This document shows positions 16,188 through 24,008 of a stretch of 37,202 nucleotides of DNA, piece after piece. The position numbers were made by a program, and so were the translations under genes. Below the pieces are notes generated by a model that did not search any database, was not told where the DNA came from, and saw nothing but the letters and a program-made list of their open reading frames with translations. This DNA is from Candidatus Eisenbergiella stercoravium (GTDB taxonomy: Bacteria > Bacillota > Clostridia > Lachnospirales > Lachnospiraceae), in NCBI GenBank assembly GCA_019113175.1, contig DXHY01000052.1:1-37202 (forward strand), written 5' to 3'. Each line of letters begins with the position of its first letter. Position 1 is the first letter of the stretch.

Positions 16188-16277
16188 ATCATAAAATATA
16201 TTTATAAATTTGTCAACGATTTTTATAAAAAATTTATGTTTTCCTTTTTAAAAACTCTTCTGTTCCTTTTCTCTCTG

Positions 16278-17360
16278 TCACAGCTCACTTCCCGATTTTT
16301 TTCCGGCGTTCACGTCAGGTACATCCGCCACGCTGTCCATCTCCACCAGCTCGGCATTGATTTCCAGCCTCACCGTCACCATCTCCTCCGTATGCTCCTG
16401 AAGCTCCATTTTCTGAAGAAGGAGTGTGACCAGCAGCCTTCCCATCATCCTTCTGGGAACCCGCAGCGTAGTGAGGGCAGGCTCCAGCATGCTGCAGATA
16501 CTCCTTCCGTCAAATCCGATCACGGACACATCCTCAGGAATCCGAAGCCCGTTGCTTCTCAGCGCGCGGTACACGGAAATTGCCATTACATCATTCTCAA
16601 CCAGAAGTGCAGTGGGAATTCTTCCCGTATCCCTCCACAGCTCCTCCAGAAATTCCTGAGCCTTCTGACCGGTTCCCGCGCATTCCACACACAGCAGGGG
16701 ATCTTCAGACAGACCAAGCTCCTCCATCGCATAGCTGAAGCTCTTGCGCCGCTCTATCAGAGAGCAGAGCGGTCTGCCGGAGCTGACGTATCCGATTCTC
16801 CGATGACCTCTTCCATAAAGATATTTTACAGCCGCAAAAACCCCCTGCCTGTTGTTGACCGTAACGGCACTGGCATCTACCGCCGGACAAAAGCAGTCGA
16901 TCAGCAGATACGGCAGCTCCAGCGCGTCCAGAGCCTCCTTCATGCTGTCGCTGATCTGGGCCGCATAAACAAGCATTCCGTCAAACTGCTCCTTATTGAT
17001 ACTCTCTCTCAGCTTCGTCCCGATTTCATCATACATGTGAAGAATTGTAAACCGGCAGCCGCGTTTTCTGGCCTCTCTTTCCGCTCCCTCAATAACCTTC
17101 GGGAAGAAGGCTGCCTCTTCCACATCGTCATGGTATTCTGACAAAACCACGTAAGCGATTGTTTTGTTCGGAACCGTTTCTTCCCTTTCTCCTTTCTCAT
17201 CCTCTTCCCGGATCATATATCCGTATCCCATTTCCCGGATTTTTTCCAACAAAGAATTCCTCAGTTCTTCACTGATGCCGGGTTTATGATTCAGGACCAG
17301 CGACATGGTGGCCGCAGATACCCCCAGCATACCGGCCAGCTCTTTGGATTTAATTGCCAC
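16278..17360 (-). CDS. LacI-family transcriptional regulator
   Basis: A 360-residue LacI/GalR-type regulator that binds DNA and is released or held by a sugar-like ligand. The N-terminal helix-turn-helix and hinge are seen (KSKELAGMLGVSAATMSLVLNHKPGISEELR), followed by a periplasmic-binding-protein-like sensor with VTVNNRQGVFAAVKYL, GHRRIGYV, VENDVMAISVYRAL and IPEDVSVIGFDG. The start is a GTG at 17360 with GAGGGAAATATC upstream. Insertions after the hinge (acidic REEDEKGEREE) are unusual. No transporter or sugar gene is next to it, so the target is unknown. Confidence 0.9.
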   Translation of the reverse strand: MAIKSKELAGMLGVSAATMSLVLNHKPGISEELRNSLLEKIREMGYGYMIREEDEKGEREETVPNKTIAYVVLSEYHDDVEEAAFFPKVIEGAEREARKRGCRFTILHMYDEIGTKLRESINKEQFDGMLVYAAQISDSMKEALDALELPYLLIDCFCPAVDASAVTVNNRQGVFAAVKYLYGRGHRRIGYVSSGRPLCSLIERRKSFSYAMEELGLSEDPLLCVECAGTGQKAQEFLEELWRDTGRIPTALLVENDVMAISVYRALRSNGLRIPEDVSVIGFDGRSICSMLEPALTTLRVPRRMMGRLLVTLLLQKMELQEHTEEMVTVRLEINAELVEMDSVADVPDVNAGKKSGSEL

Positions 17361-17396
17361 GATATTTCCCTCACAAATTTTTTATTTGATAACACT

Positions 17397-17424
17397 ATTG
17401 TACATTATCGGTAAATAATTTCAA
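17397..17424 (-). promoter_or_regulatory. Promoter of the LacI-type gene
   Basis: Minus strand TTGAAA (17419-17424), 16 bases, TACAAT (17397-17402), about 37 bases before the GTG start. Confidence 0.55.
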
Positions 17425-17541
17425 GCAGAAAAACAGATACTGTTCGGGGAAGCAGAAATAAAACGCTGTGTCAGAACGCCTCCGGGCGGAAAAATTCACG
17501 TTCGGAACGCTGAAAAGCCTGACTAAAGAATGGAGGTACCA

Positions 17542-17808
17542 ATGGAGAAAAAAACAGAAGCGGCATATAATCCGGACGCTGCTGCAGGCGTCCGCATTGA
17601 TGAAAACGGAAAGGCATCAGATATGGATCCGCGCACGGTCATGTCACATGACGGCTGCAATCCCGTCAATCGGGATCAGGAACTGGAGCTCGCCCATGAA
17701 AAAGACAGACTGCTGTTTCCCGGCCTTCTGCCGGGAGCTGTACCGGGTTCCCTTCCGGGATCAGCGCCGGATAACATGCCGCCGATCCCGCCCTTTTATT
17801 TTAACTAA
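17542..17808 (+). CDS. Small proline-rich protein of unknown function
   Basis: I do not recognise this 88-residue protein. The ATG at 17542 has a strong GGAGGT 5 bases upstream. The N-terminal half is polar and acidic (MEKKTEAAYN... DPRTVMSHDGCNP...), and the C-terminal third is Pro/Gly-rich with repeats of the PGxxPG type (PGLLPGAVPGSLPGSAPD) and ends in PPIPPFYFN. No signal peptide or membrane segment is seen. It is the only gene in this gap and converges on radA, with the two stop codons overlapping (17805-17808). It could be a spore or surface-associated small protein; no evidence supports either. Confidence 0.55.
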   Translation: MEKKTEAAYNPDAAAGVRIDENGKASDMDPRTVMSHDGCNPVNRDQELELAHEKDRLLFPGLLPGAVPGSLPGSAPDNMPPIPPFYFN

Positions 17809-19181
17809 ATATAATCGATCACGTCTCTGACGGAACGCACGCCGACCAGGCGGATGCCGTCCACCGGCGGCATATGCTCCAGGCTCACCTGAGGCAGGAT
17901 GCATGTCTGAAAGCCCAGCTTTTTCGCTTCGGCCACCCTGCCCTCCGCCTGGCTGACCGCGCGCACCTCGCCGCTTAATCCTACCTCACCGAAGGCCATC
18001 ACGCCTTCTTCGATGGGCCGGTTTTTAAAACTGGAAATAACCGCCATTACGATGCCCAGATCGATGGCCGGCTCGGAAATCTTTATTCCTCCGGCAATGT
18101 TTACGTAGGCGTCGCAGCCTGAAATCTGAAGGCCCAGACGCTTTTCCAGCACCGCCATCAGAAGATTTACCCGGTTAAAATCCGTGCCTGCCGCCTGCCT
18201 TTTGGGGAAGCCGAAATTGCTGGAACAGACCAGTGCCTGAATTTCCACCAGAATGGGCCTGGTTCCCTCCATGGAGCAGGAAACCACACAGCCGCTCGCT
18301 CCTACCGGCCTGCCATCCAGCATGAACTCAGAGGGATTTTTCACCTCATAAAGTCCCTCTCTTCGCATCTCAAACACGCCGATCTCATTGGTGGAACCGA
18401 AACGGTTTTTCACACCTCTCAAAATACGGTAGGAAGCATGCCGGTCTCCTTCAAAATAAAGCACCGTATCCACCATGTGCTCCAGAACTCTCGGTCCGGC
18501 AACCGTTCCTTCCTTCGTCACATGGCCCACGATAAAGATGGAAATACCGCAGCTTTTTGCCAGACGCAGGAAAACGCCCGTAGACTCCCGCACCTGGGAA
18601 ACGCTTCCAGGCGCAGCAGAAACCTCCTCACTGTACATGGTCTGAATGGAATCAATAATCACAATTTCCGGCTTCAGGTGCAGTATATTTTCCTCCACAT
18701 CGCCCAGATTCGTCTCACACAGAAGCAGAAAAGAATCCTGGAACGGGCCGATGCGCTGGGCACGCATCTTGATCTGCCTCAGGGATTCCTCCCCCGACAC
18801 ATAAAGCACCCTTTTCCCGCGTTCAGACAGCAGCCTGCACACCTGGAGAAGGAGGGTGGACTTACCAATGCCCGGATCTCCGCCTACCAGAACAAGTGAA
18901 CCCGGCACAATACCGCCTCCCAGCACCCTGTCCAGCTCCCCGATTCCGGAAGGAATCCGTTCCTCCTCATCGGCAGAAATCTCTGAAAGCTTTGACGGCT
19001 TCTTTCCGCCGGAGGACATGCCGGCCTTTCTTTCCCTGCCGCTTTCCGACTGCATTTTTCTGACCGGCTCCTCCACAAAACTGTTCCAGGTTCTGCAGGC
19101 CGGGCACTGTCCCATCCATTTTGCGGATTCATAGCCGCATTCCTGACAATAAAAAACGGTAGATGATTTTGCTTTAGCCAT
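17805..19181 (-). CDS. radA: DNA repair protein RadA
   Basis: RadA is a RecA-like branch-migration motor used in recombination repair. All parts of the 458-residue family protein are visible: a C4 zinc finger (C12, C15, C26, C29), Walker A GDPGIGKS (101-108), the RadA-specific KNRFG motif (258-262) and a C-terminal Lon-protease-like domain (SGCDAYVNIAGGIKISEPAIDLG). ATG 19181 has AGAGG upstream. It lies downstream of the clpC operon on the same strand, which is the gene order seen in many Firmicutes. Confidence 0.97.
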   Translation of the reverse strand: MAKAKSSTVFYCQECGYESAKWMGQCPACRTWNSFVEEPVRKMQSESGRERKAGMSSGGKKPSKLSEISADEEERIPSGIGELDRVLGGGIVPGSLVLVGGDPGIGKSTLLLQVCRLLSERGKRVLYVSGEESLRQIKMRAQRIGPFQDSFLLLCETNLGDVEENILHLKPEIVIIDSIQTMYSEEVSAAPGSVSQVRESTGVFLRLAKSCGISIFIVGHVTKEGTVAGPRVLEHMVDTVLYFEGDRHASYRILRGVKNRFGSTNEIGVFEMRREGLYEVKNPSEFMLDGRPVGASGCVVSCSMEGTRPILVEIQALVCSSNFGFPKRQAAGTDFNRVNLLMAVLEKRLGLQISGCDAYVNIAGGIKISEPAIDLGIVMAVISSFKNRPIEEGVMAFGEVGLSGEVRAVSQAEGRVAEAKKLGFQTCILPQVSLEHMPPVDGIRLVGVRSVRDVIDYI

Positions 19182-19214
19182 TTTTCCTCTTATTTCCAGG
19201 CCTTCTGCGCCAGA

Positions 19215-19278
19215 AAGCCGCAGGGGAATCTTTTCTCCGGCAGAACCTGCCTTCCCTTTCCGATTCCTCCTGCGGCTT
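19215..19278 (-). terminator. Long hairpin between the small conserved gene and radA
   Basis: AAGCCGCAGGGGAATC (19215-19230) pairs with 19262-19278 with one bulge, enclosing a second stem. It lies within the 111-base gap just upstream of radA. With only a short U stretch it may attenuate rather than stop transcription into radA. Confidence 0.5.
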
Positions 19279-19292
19279 CCGGCTGCAGAGCC

Positions 19293-19703
19293 TTATTTTC
19301 TGATTTCTACCTTCACCTCTCCGGCTCCGGCCAGTTCCACGCTCAGGCTCAGCTTTCCTCCAAGGTTGGTGCGCATCCTTCCGGCATCCTCTCCATTGAT
19401 CCGCACATCGTATTCCGTATCATCCTGAAGACCGATGGTAATCTGCGCATCCTCGCTTCCTTCCACAAGAAAGCTGACGCCGTCCTCATGCTCGGTAAAG
19501 AAGAGTACGCTTGTTCCGGGAACGGACTCATAGGCAAACATACCGTTTTTTTCCAGCTTCGTCATGGTACGGTAGGTTTTCACCTTGTACAGATCGCCGT
19601 CATGGGAGAAATCCTCCACCTTTGCCTTTTCGGAAAGCGTATGATTTCCGAAGCTGATGCTTCCGTCTGCCTCCCTGCGGATCAACTCCTCTACTGCTGC
19701 CAT
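19293..19703 (-). CDS. Conserved small protein of the Lachnospiraceae type, unknown function
   Basis: A 136-residue soluble protein, beginning MAAVEELIRREADGSISFGN, with no signal peptide or membrane helix. Its second half alternates short strands (YDVRINGEDAGRM, GGKLSLSVELAGAGEVKVEIRK), suggesting a small beta-sandwich or jelly-roll. Proteins with this opening are, from memory, common in Lachnospiraceae and sometimes labelled endosialidase; the sequence gives no catalytic motif to support that name. ATG 19703 has an excellent AGGAGGAC. It sits between clpC (62 bases upstream, with a terminator in between) and radA. Confidence 0.75.
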   Translation of the reverse strand: MAAVEELIRREADGSISFGNHTLSEKAKVEDFSHDGDLYKVKTYRTMTKLEKNGMFAYESVPGTSVLFFTEHEDGVSFLVEGSEDAQITIGLQDDTEYDVRINGEDAGRMRTNLGGKLSLSVELAGAGEVKVEIRK

Positions 19704-19739
19704 TGCTTTTGTCCTCCTGTTCTTTTTTCGGTTTTTATC

Positions 19740-19763
19740 AAAAAGGTGCTTACAAATGTAAGC
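19740..19763 (-). terminator. Intrinsic terminator of clpC
   Basis: On the minus strand GCTTAC (19763-19758) pairs with GTAAGC (19753-19748) around loop ATTT, then ACCTTTTTG. It lies 3 bases past the clpC stop and separates clpC from the small conserved gene. Confidence 0.7.
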
Positions 19764-19765
19764 TG

Positions 19766-22207
19766 TCAGTTTTTCACATGAAAACTGATCTTTCCATCCC
19801 TGCAGCCAACCGTCACACGATCTCCCGGCTGTACCCGCCTGCTCAGGATCTCTTCCGCAAGCGCATCCTCAATCATGCTCTGGATTGCGCGCTTCAACGG
19901 ACGGGCTCCCATCTTCAAATCGGAATGCTTCTCCACAATCAGGTTCTTCGCTGCTGACGTAATGGTCAGGCTGATGCCAAGCTGATCCTTGCATCGGGCG
20001 CTTAAATCCTTCGCCAGAAGCGTGATGATCTGCTTCATGTTTTCCGTAGTAAGCGGATGGAATACCATAATTTCATCAATACGGTTGATGAATTCCGGCT
20101 TAAACAGCCGTTTTACCTCTTCCATCACACCCGCCTTCATCCGTTCATAATCCCTTTTCTCATCCGTGCCTGTAGAAAAGCCCAGGCTTTTGGGATCTAT
20201 AATCCTCTGTGCCCCCGCGTTTGAGGTCATGATGAGCACCGTATTCTTAAAGCTCACCTTACGGCCCCTGGAATCAGTGATATGGCCGTCATCCAGCACC
20301 TGCAGCAGGATGTTGAACACATCCGGATGCGCCTTTTCGATCTCATCAAAAAGCACCACGGAATAGGGATTCTGACGCACCTTTTCCGACAGCTGGCCGC
20401 CGTCGTCAAAGCCCACATAGCCGGGCGGGGAACCGATCAGCTTGGAAACGGAATGGCCTTCCATATATTCGGACATATCAATCCGGATCAGCGCGTTTTC
20501 GCTGCCGAACATGGCTTCTGCCAGCGCCTTGCTCAGCTCCGTCTTTCCCACGCCAGTGGGACCCAGGAACAGGAAGGAGCCGATGGGCCGCTTCGGGTCC
20601 TGAAGCCCTACGCGCCCTCTCCTCATGGCCCGTGCCACCGCGGAAACGGCTTCCTCCTGGCCGATCACACGCTTATGCAGGATCGATTCCAGCTTCATGA
20701 GCCGTTCGCTCTCCTTTTCCTCCAGCCGGCTCACCGGAATTTTAGTCCAGGCAGCAACCACCTGTGCCACATCGTTTTCTGTGACTACCTGACGATTTTC
20801 CGCTTTCTTTTTATTCAGCCGCGCCGTTTTCTGCGCCAGCTTCTTCATCACGGCATCCTGCTCCCGCTTCCACTTTCCGGCCTGTTCAAAAGCTTCTATA
20901 CGGATTGCGTTCTCTATCTTCCGATCCAGCTCATGGATCTGTTCATTCAGCTTCCGGATCTCTTCCGGCTGCTCCATACCAGACAGCTTTACAGCGGAAG
21001 CCGCTTCGTCAATCAGATCGATTGCTTTATCGGGCAGCCTTCTGTCATTGATATATCTGCTGGAAAGGTGTACCGCCGCCTCCAGCGCTTCGGGAAGGTA
21101 TCTTACCTGGTGATGCTCCTCGTATCCGGGAGCGATCCCTTCCAGAATCCGGACCGCTTCCTCCTCCGAAGGCTCCTCCACATTCACCGGCTGGAACCTT
21201 CTCTCCAGAGCTGCATCCTTCTCGATATACTTTCTGTACTCTGTAATCGTGGTCGCTCCGATGAGCTGAAGCTCTCCGCGGGCAAGGGAAGGCTTCAGAA
21301 TATTGGATGCATCGATCGCACCCTCTGCACCTCCTGCGCCGATCAGAGTATGGAGCTCATCCAGAAACAGAAGCACATTGCCTGCCTCTGTCACCTCACG
21401 AATCACTTTCTTAATCCGTTCCTCAAATTCTCCCCGGTACTTGCTTCCCGCAATCATTCCGGAAAGATCCAGGGTCAGAACCCTTTTGTTTTTCACGGTA
21501 TCCGGCACGTTTCCTTCCACGATCCTACGGGCAAGGCCCTCCACAATAGCAGTCTTACCCACACCAGGCTCTCCCACCAGACAGGGATTATTCTTCGTCC
21601 GCCTGGACAGAATCTGGATCACCCTGTTGATTTCCTCTTCTCTTCCCACGACCGGGTCCAGCTTTCCCGCCGCAGCCATCGCTGTCATATCTCTGCTGTA
21701 CTGCTCCAGGGTGGCAGTCTGTCCCTTCTTTTTCTGCTTTTTCCCAAGATCCTCCCTGTAAAGGGCGGGATCCTGTCCCATCGCCGCGAGAGTATCTGCA
21801 TAAATCTTCTGTGGCTGCAGACTGCAGGTATTTAAAAGCCGGACTGCCACATTTTCTCCCTCGCGGATCAGGGCGAGCAGAATGTGTTCTGTCCCCGTGA
21901 GGGAAGAGCTGAAACGGGCCGCCTGTCTGTGTGCCTCTTCCAGAATTGCCATCGCTCTCGGCGAATAGCCGTCTCTTTCCTTCTGCGGGATCGGAGAGAC
22001 CGGAGCGATCAGATCCCGGATCATCTCCTTCAGCTCCTGTTCATCTGCGCCGTTTTCCACAAGCACTCTAGCCGCCGTTCCCGTACCCTCCTCCAGAAGT
22101 CCCAGCAGGATGTGTTCTGTTCCCACATATCCCTGCTTCATTTTCCTTGCAGAACGTTCGGCAAGCTGGAGGGCCGTTCTGGCCTTATCTGTAAACTGCG
22201 ACTGCAT
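19766..22207 (-). CDS. clpC: ATP-dependent Clp protease ATP-binding subunit ClpC
   Basis: ClpC unfolds proteins and feeds them to ClpP. The 813-residue protein has two N-terminal Clp repeats, AAA-1 with Walker A GEPGVGKT (212-219) and Walker B (about 278-285), a short coiled-coil M domain with a UVR-like segment (415-465) and AAA-2 with Walker A GPTGVGKT (549-556). A ClpP-binding loop is expected in AAA-2. The ATG at 22207 shares a base with the GntR gene's TAA, so translation is coupled. The usual mcsA-mcsB partners are absent; arginine-phosphate targeting (CtsR/McsB) may be missing or encoded elsewhere. Confidence 0.97.
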   Translation of the reverse strand: MQSQFTDKARTALQLAERSARKMKQGYVGTEHILLGLLEEGTGTAARVLVENGADEQELKEMIRDLIAPVSPIPQKERDGYSPRAMAILEEAHRQAARFSSSLTGTEHILLALIREGENVAVRLLNTCSLQPQKIYADTLAAMGQDPALYREDLGKKQKKKGQTATLEQYSRDMTAMAAAGKLDPVVGREEEINRVIQILSRRTKNNPCLVGEPGVGKTAIVEGLARRIVEGNVPDTVKNKRVLTLDLSGMIAGSKYRGEFEERIKKVIREVTEAGNVLLFLDELHTLIGAGGAEGAIDASNILKPSLARGELQLIGATTITEYRKYIEKDAALERRFQPVNVEEPSEEEAVRILEGIAPGYEEHHQVRYLPEALEAAVHLSSRYINDRRLPDKAIDLIDEAASAVKLSGMEQPEEIRKLNEQIHELDRKIENAIRIEAFEQAGKWKREQDAVMKKLAQKTARLNKKKAENRQVVTENDVAQVVAAWTKIPVSRLEEKESERLMKLESILHKRVIGQEEAVSAVARAMRRGRVGLQDPKRPIGSFLFLGPTGVGKTELSKALAEAMFGSENALIRIDMSEYMEGHSVSKLIGSPPGYVGFDDGGQLSEKVRQNPYSVVLFDEIEKAHPDVFNILLQVLDDGHITDSRGRKVSFKNTVLIMTSNAGAQRIIDPKSLGFSTGTDEKRDYERMKAGVMEEVKRLFKPEFINRIDEIMVFHPLTTENMKQIITLLAKDLSARCKDQLGISLTITSAAKNLIVEKHSDLKMGARPLKRAIQSMIEDALAEEILSRRVQPGDRVTVGCRDGKISFHVKN

Positions 22208-22584
22208 TATTCCAGTCCTCCATATTCTTCATAAATTTCATCAATTAAATCATGCACCTCCTGACGGGAAATATTCTTACAGCTTGCTTTTGCCAGCAAA
22301 AGCAACAGCTCCTGCCGCATTTCCTCCATCGCTTTCTTTTTTCCTTCATCTATGGATATGACGGCACCTTTCCTCCGGTCCACCTTCACAAAGCCTTCCT
22401 GCTTCAGCACCGTATACGCCTTATTGACCGTGTGCATGTTGATTCCAATTTCATCGGCAAGCTGCCGCACGCTGGGAAGCACGTCGCCCTCCCGATAGCG
22501 GTTGGTCGCAATCCCGAGGATGATCTGATTCCTGAGCTGGATATAAATGGCTTCGTCACTGTTAAAATCAATTTCCAATACCAT
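22207..22584 (-). CDS. GntR-family (YtrA-type) transcriptional regulator
   Basis: A 125-residue short GntR protein with a winged-helix domain (YIQLRNQIILGIATNRYREGDVLPSVRQLADEIGINMHTVNKAYTVLKQEGFV) and a short C-terminal helical region instead of a full ligand domain, as in YtrA. The start is taken as MVLEIDF at 22584 by family fit; a longer frame to 22629 carries a weak AAGAGC/GTG option, so the start is uncertain. It is coupled to clpC through a TAATG overlap and has a perfect palindrome over its promoter, which suggests it represses its own operon and so clpC. It holds the position of ctsR in typical clpC operons. Confidence 0.85.
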   Translation of the reverse strand: MVLEIDFNSDEAIYIQLRNQIILGIATNRYREGDVLPSVRQLADEIGINMHTVNKAYTVLKQEGFVKVDRRKGAVISIDEGKKKAMEEMRQELLLLLAKASCKNISRQEVHDLIDEIYEEYGGLE

Positions 22585-22645
22585 GTTCACTGTGTATCGC
22601 TCTTCTTTCTCCTGTCCGGCATATGACAAAAACCGGATCTGTTAT

Positions 22646-22684
22646 TGTTATATATATAATATAACAGAAGGCACATTCTGTCAA
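22646..22684 (-). promoter_or_regulatory. GntR-clpC promoter with overlapping palindrome
   Basis: Minus strand TTGACA (22679-22684), 17 bases, TATTAT (22656-22661). The -10 box lies within a perfect 8-bp inverted repeat TGTTATAT-ATATA-ATATAACA (22646-22666), a likely operator for the GntR protein. The -35 box is followed upstream by the SH3 gene's terminator hairpin. Confidence 0.75.
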
Positions 22685-22688
22685 CCGG

Positions 22689-22733
22689 AAAGGCCGCTGC
22701 GGACAGATTTCGGTCCTTTCCACAGCGGCCTTT
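22689..22733 (-). terminator. Terminator hairpin of the SH3 gene
   Basis: AAAGGCCGCTG (22689-22699) pairs perfectly with CAGCGGCCTTT (22723-22733). It lies immediately downstream of the SH3 gene's stop at 22740 and just before the GntR-clpC -35 box. The U tract is short, so the call is moderate. Confidence 0.55.
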
Positions 22734-22739
22734 GACCAT

Positions 22740-23939
22740 TTATTTCAGATCCAGGAATTCAAAATCAAGATCATCATCCTCATCCACATCCAGGAAGTCC
22801 TTGGGCCTGTAGCTCTTCTGACCTCTCTGGTTTTTCGTTCTGCCGGACTGGCGGGAGGATCGTCTCGGAGGCTCATCTTCATCATCCTCCTCATCATAAC
22901 GGTCTTCGTCCTCATCCTCCTCGTCTTCTTCATAACGACTCCTGCGGGAAAGCTGTCTGGAACGCACAGGACGTCTCACCGCACCGCGGCGTCTTCTGGG
23001 CGCATAGTCCTCCTCATCATCGTCCTCTTCTTCATCCTCTTCTTCGTCGTCCTCATCCTCATCGTCATCATAGCGGGCATCATCGTCATCATCACCATAA
23101 TCGTCCGCATCATATCCATCATCCTCATAGGAGCTTCTCAGCTTGAAGATCAGAATAGTAACAACGACAACAAGAAGTGCAATGATCACGGCGAGAACGA
23201 TTATGACCATACGCATGCTTCCGGTCTGCTCTTCCATCACCGCGATGTTGCTTTCATTCGTCTGCTGCGCGTTCAGCAGGTCACCGATTTTATATCTGGT
23301 ACCATTGATATTATCGTTCAGATACCAGTCGCTGACGCCTGTTCCCGTTCCATCGTCCGCATAGCTGACACTGTATTCATCCGTAGGGGTATTTACCGTT
23401 TCCGAAGGAGCTTCGGATGGCGTCTCGGAAGGTGTTTCCGCAGGAGTCTCCGCCTGTGCGGTCTCCGTTACCTCCACCAGATCGGAACGGATATAGCCGG
23501 TAACCGTCTGTCCGTCCACTTCTCCGGAAACCTGATACCACAGATTTCCGTCGCTTCCGGTGGTCTCTCCCACCACGTCAATCTCATCTCCGGAAGAAAG
23601 ACTTCCGGACTGAGAGGAATCCGTCGAAGCTTCGCTTCTCACTCTGGCGCTTGCAGGAATTACCCTCACTCTTGCCGCTGTGGAAGTTCCGGACATATCC
23701 TCCGTATTTTCATCCACAATTTCAGCTTCCACATCCCCGTTATCCGTATTCTCTGCCGGAGCTTCCTCGCCGCCGTCTCCGCCTGCTTCCTGTCCGGTCT
23801 GGCTCCCAAGGCTGTTCGAAGCGCGGCTGACGAGACCGCTCTGTCCCCACATTCCCGCGCAGAGAGCCATCGCGGTCAGAACCGCCGCAATCCGCAGGCT
23901 TCTTTTCTTTCTTCCTGATTTTATTCTGTTCATCTGCAT
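22740..23939 (-). CDS. Secreted/membrane SH3-domain protein with an acidic cytoplasmic tail
   Basis: A 399-residue protein with no family name I can give. Seen: N-terminal Lys/Arg and a hydrophobic stretch (about 15-32) ending near VSRA, likely a signal peptide; a bacterial SH3 (SH3b) domain at about 90-157 (RVIPASARVRSEAS ... VTGYIRSDLVEV); a Thr/Pro/Glu-rich linker (160-185); a transmembrane helix (243-266); then a tail with a long Asp/Glu run (271-312), a basic Arg-rich patch (313-335), and a second acidic run. The SH3 would sit outside the cell, probably on peptidoglycan, and the tail inside. It follows purD by 69 bases on the same strand. Function unknown. Confidence 0.75.
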   Translation of the reverse strand: MQMNRIKSGRKKRSLRIAAVLTAMALCAGMWGQSGLVSRASNSLGSQTGQEAGGDGGEEAPAENTDNGDVEAEIVDENTEDMSGTSTAARVRVIPASARVRSEASTDSSQSGSLSSGDEIDVVGETTGSDGNLWYQVSGEVDGQTVTGYIRSDLVEVTETAQAETPAETPSETPSEAPSETVNTPTDEYSVSYADDGTGTGVSDWYLNDNINGTRYKIGDLLNAQQTNESNIAVMEEQTGSMRMVIIVLAVIIALLVVVVTILIFKLRSSYEDDGYDADDYGDDDDDARYDDDEDEDDEEEDEEEDDDEEDYAPRRRRGAVRRPVRSRQLSRRSRYEEDEEDEDEDRYDEEDDEDEPPRRSSRQSGRTKNQRGQKSYRPKDFLDVDEDDDLDFEFLDLK

Positions 23940-23956
23940 ACCATGCCTTTCTCTTT

Positions 23957-23987
23957 TTTAAGCATTCCCGGAAAACGGGCGCTTAAA
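23957..23987 (-). repeat. Hairpin between purD and the SH3 gene
   Basis: TTTAAGC (23957-23963) pairs with GCTTAAA (23981-23987), with inner CCCG/CGGG. It lies in the purD-SH3 gap. On the minus strand it is followed by A's, not T's, so it is not a clean terminator for purD. Confidence 0.45.
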
Positions 23988-24008
23988 TCCGTGACCTGTC
24001 CTTTGTAT

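Noticed and set aside
20282-21835. 517-codon plus-strand frame inside clpC
   Set aside because: Shadow of the minus-strand clpC gene, whose Walker motifs are unambiguous; the same holds for 23943-25328 in purD and 5715-6782 in purL.
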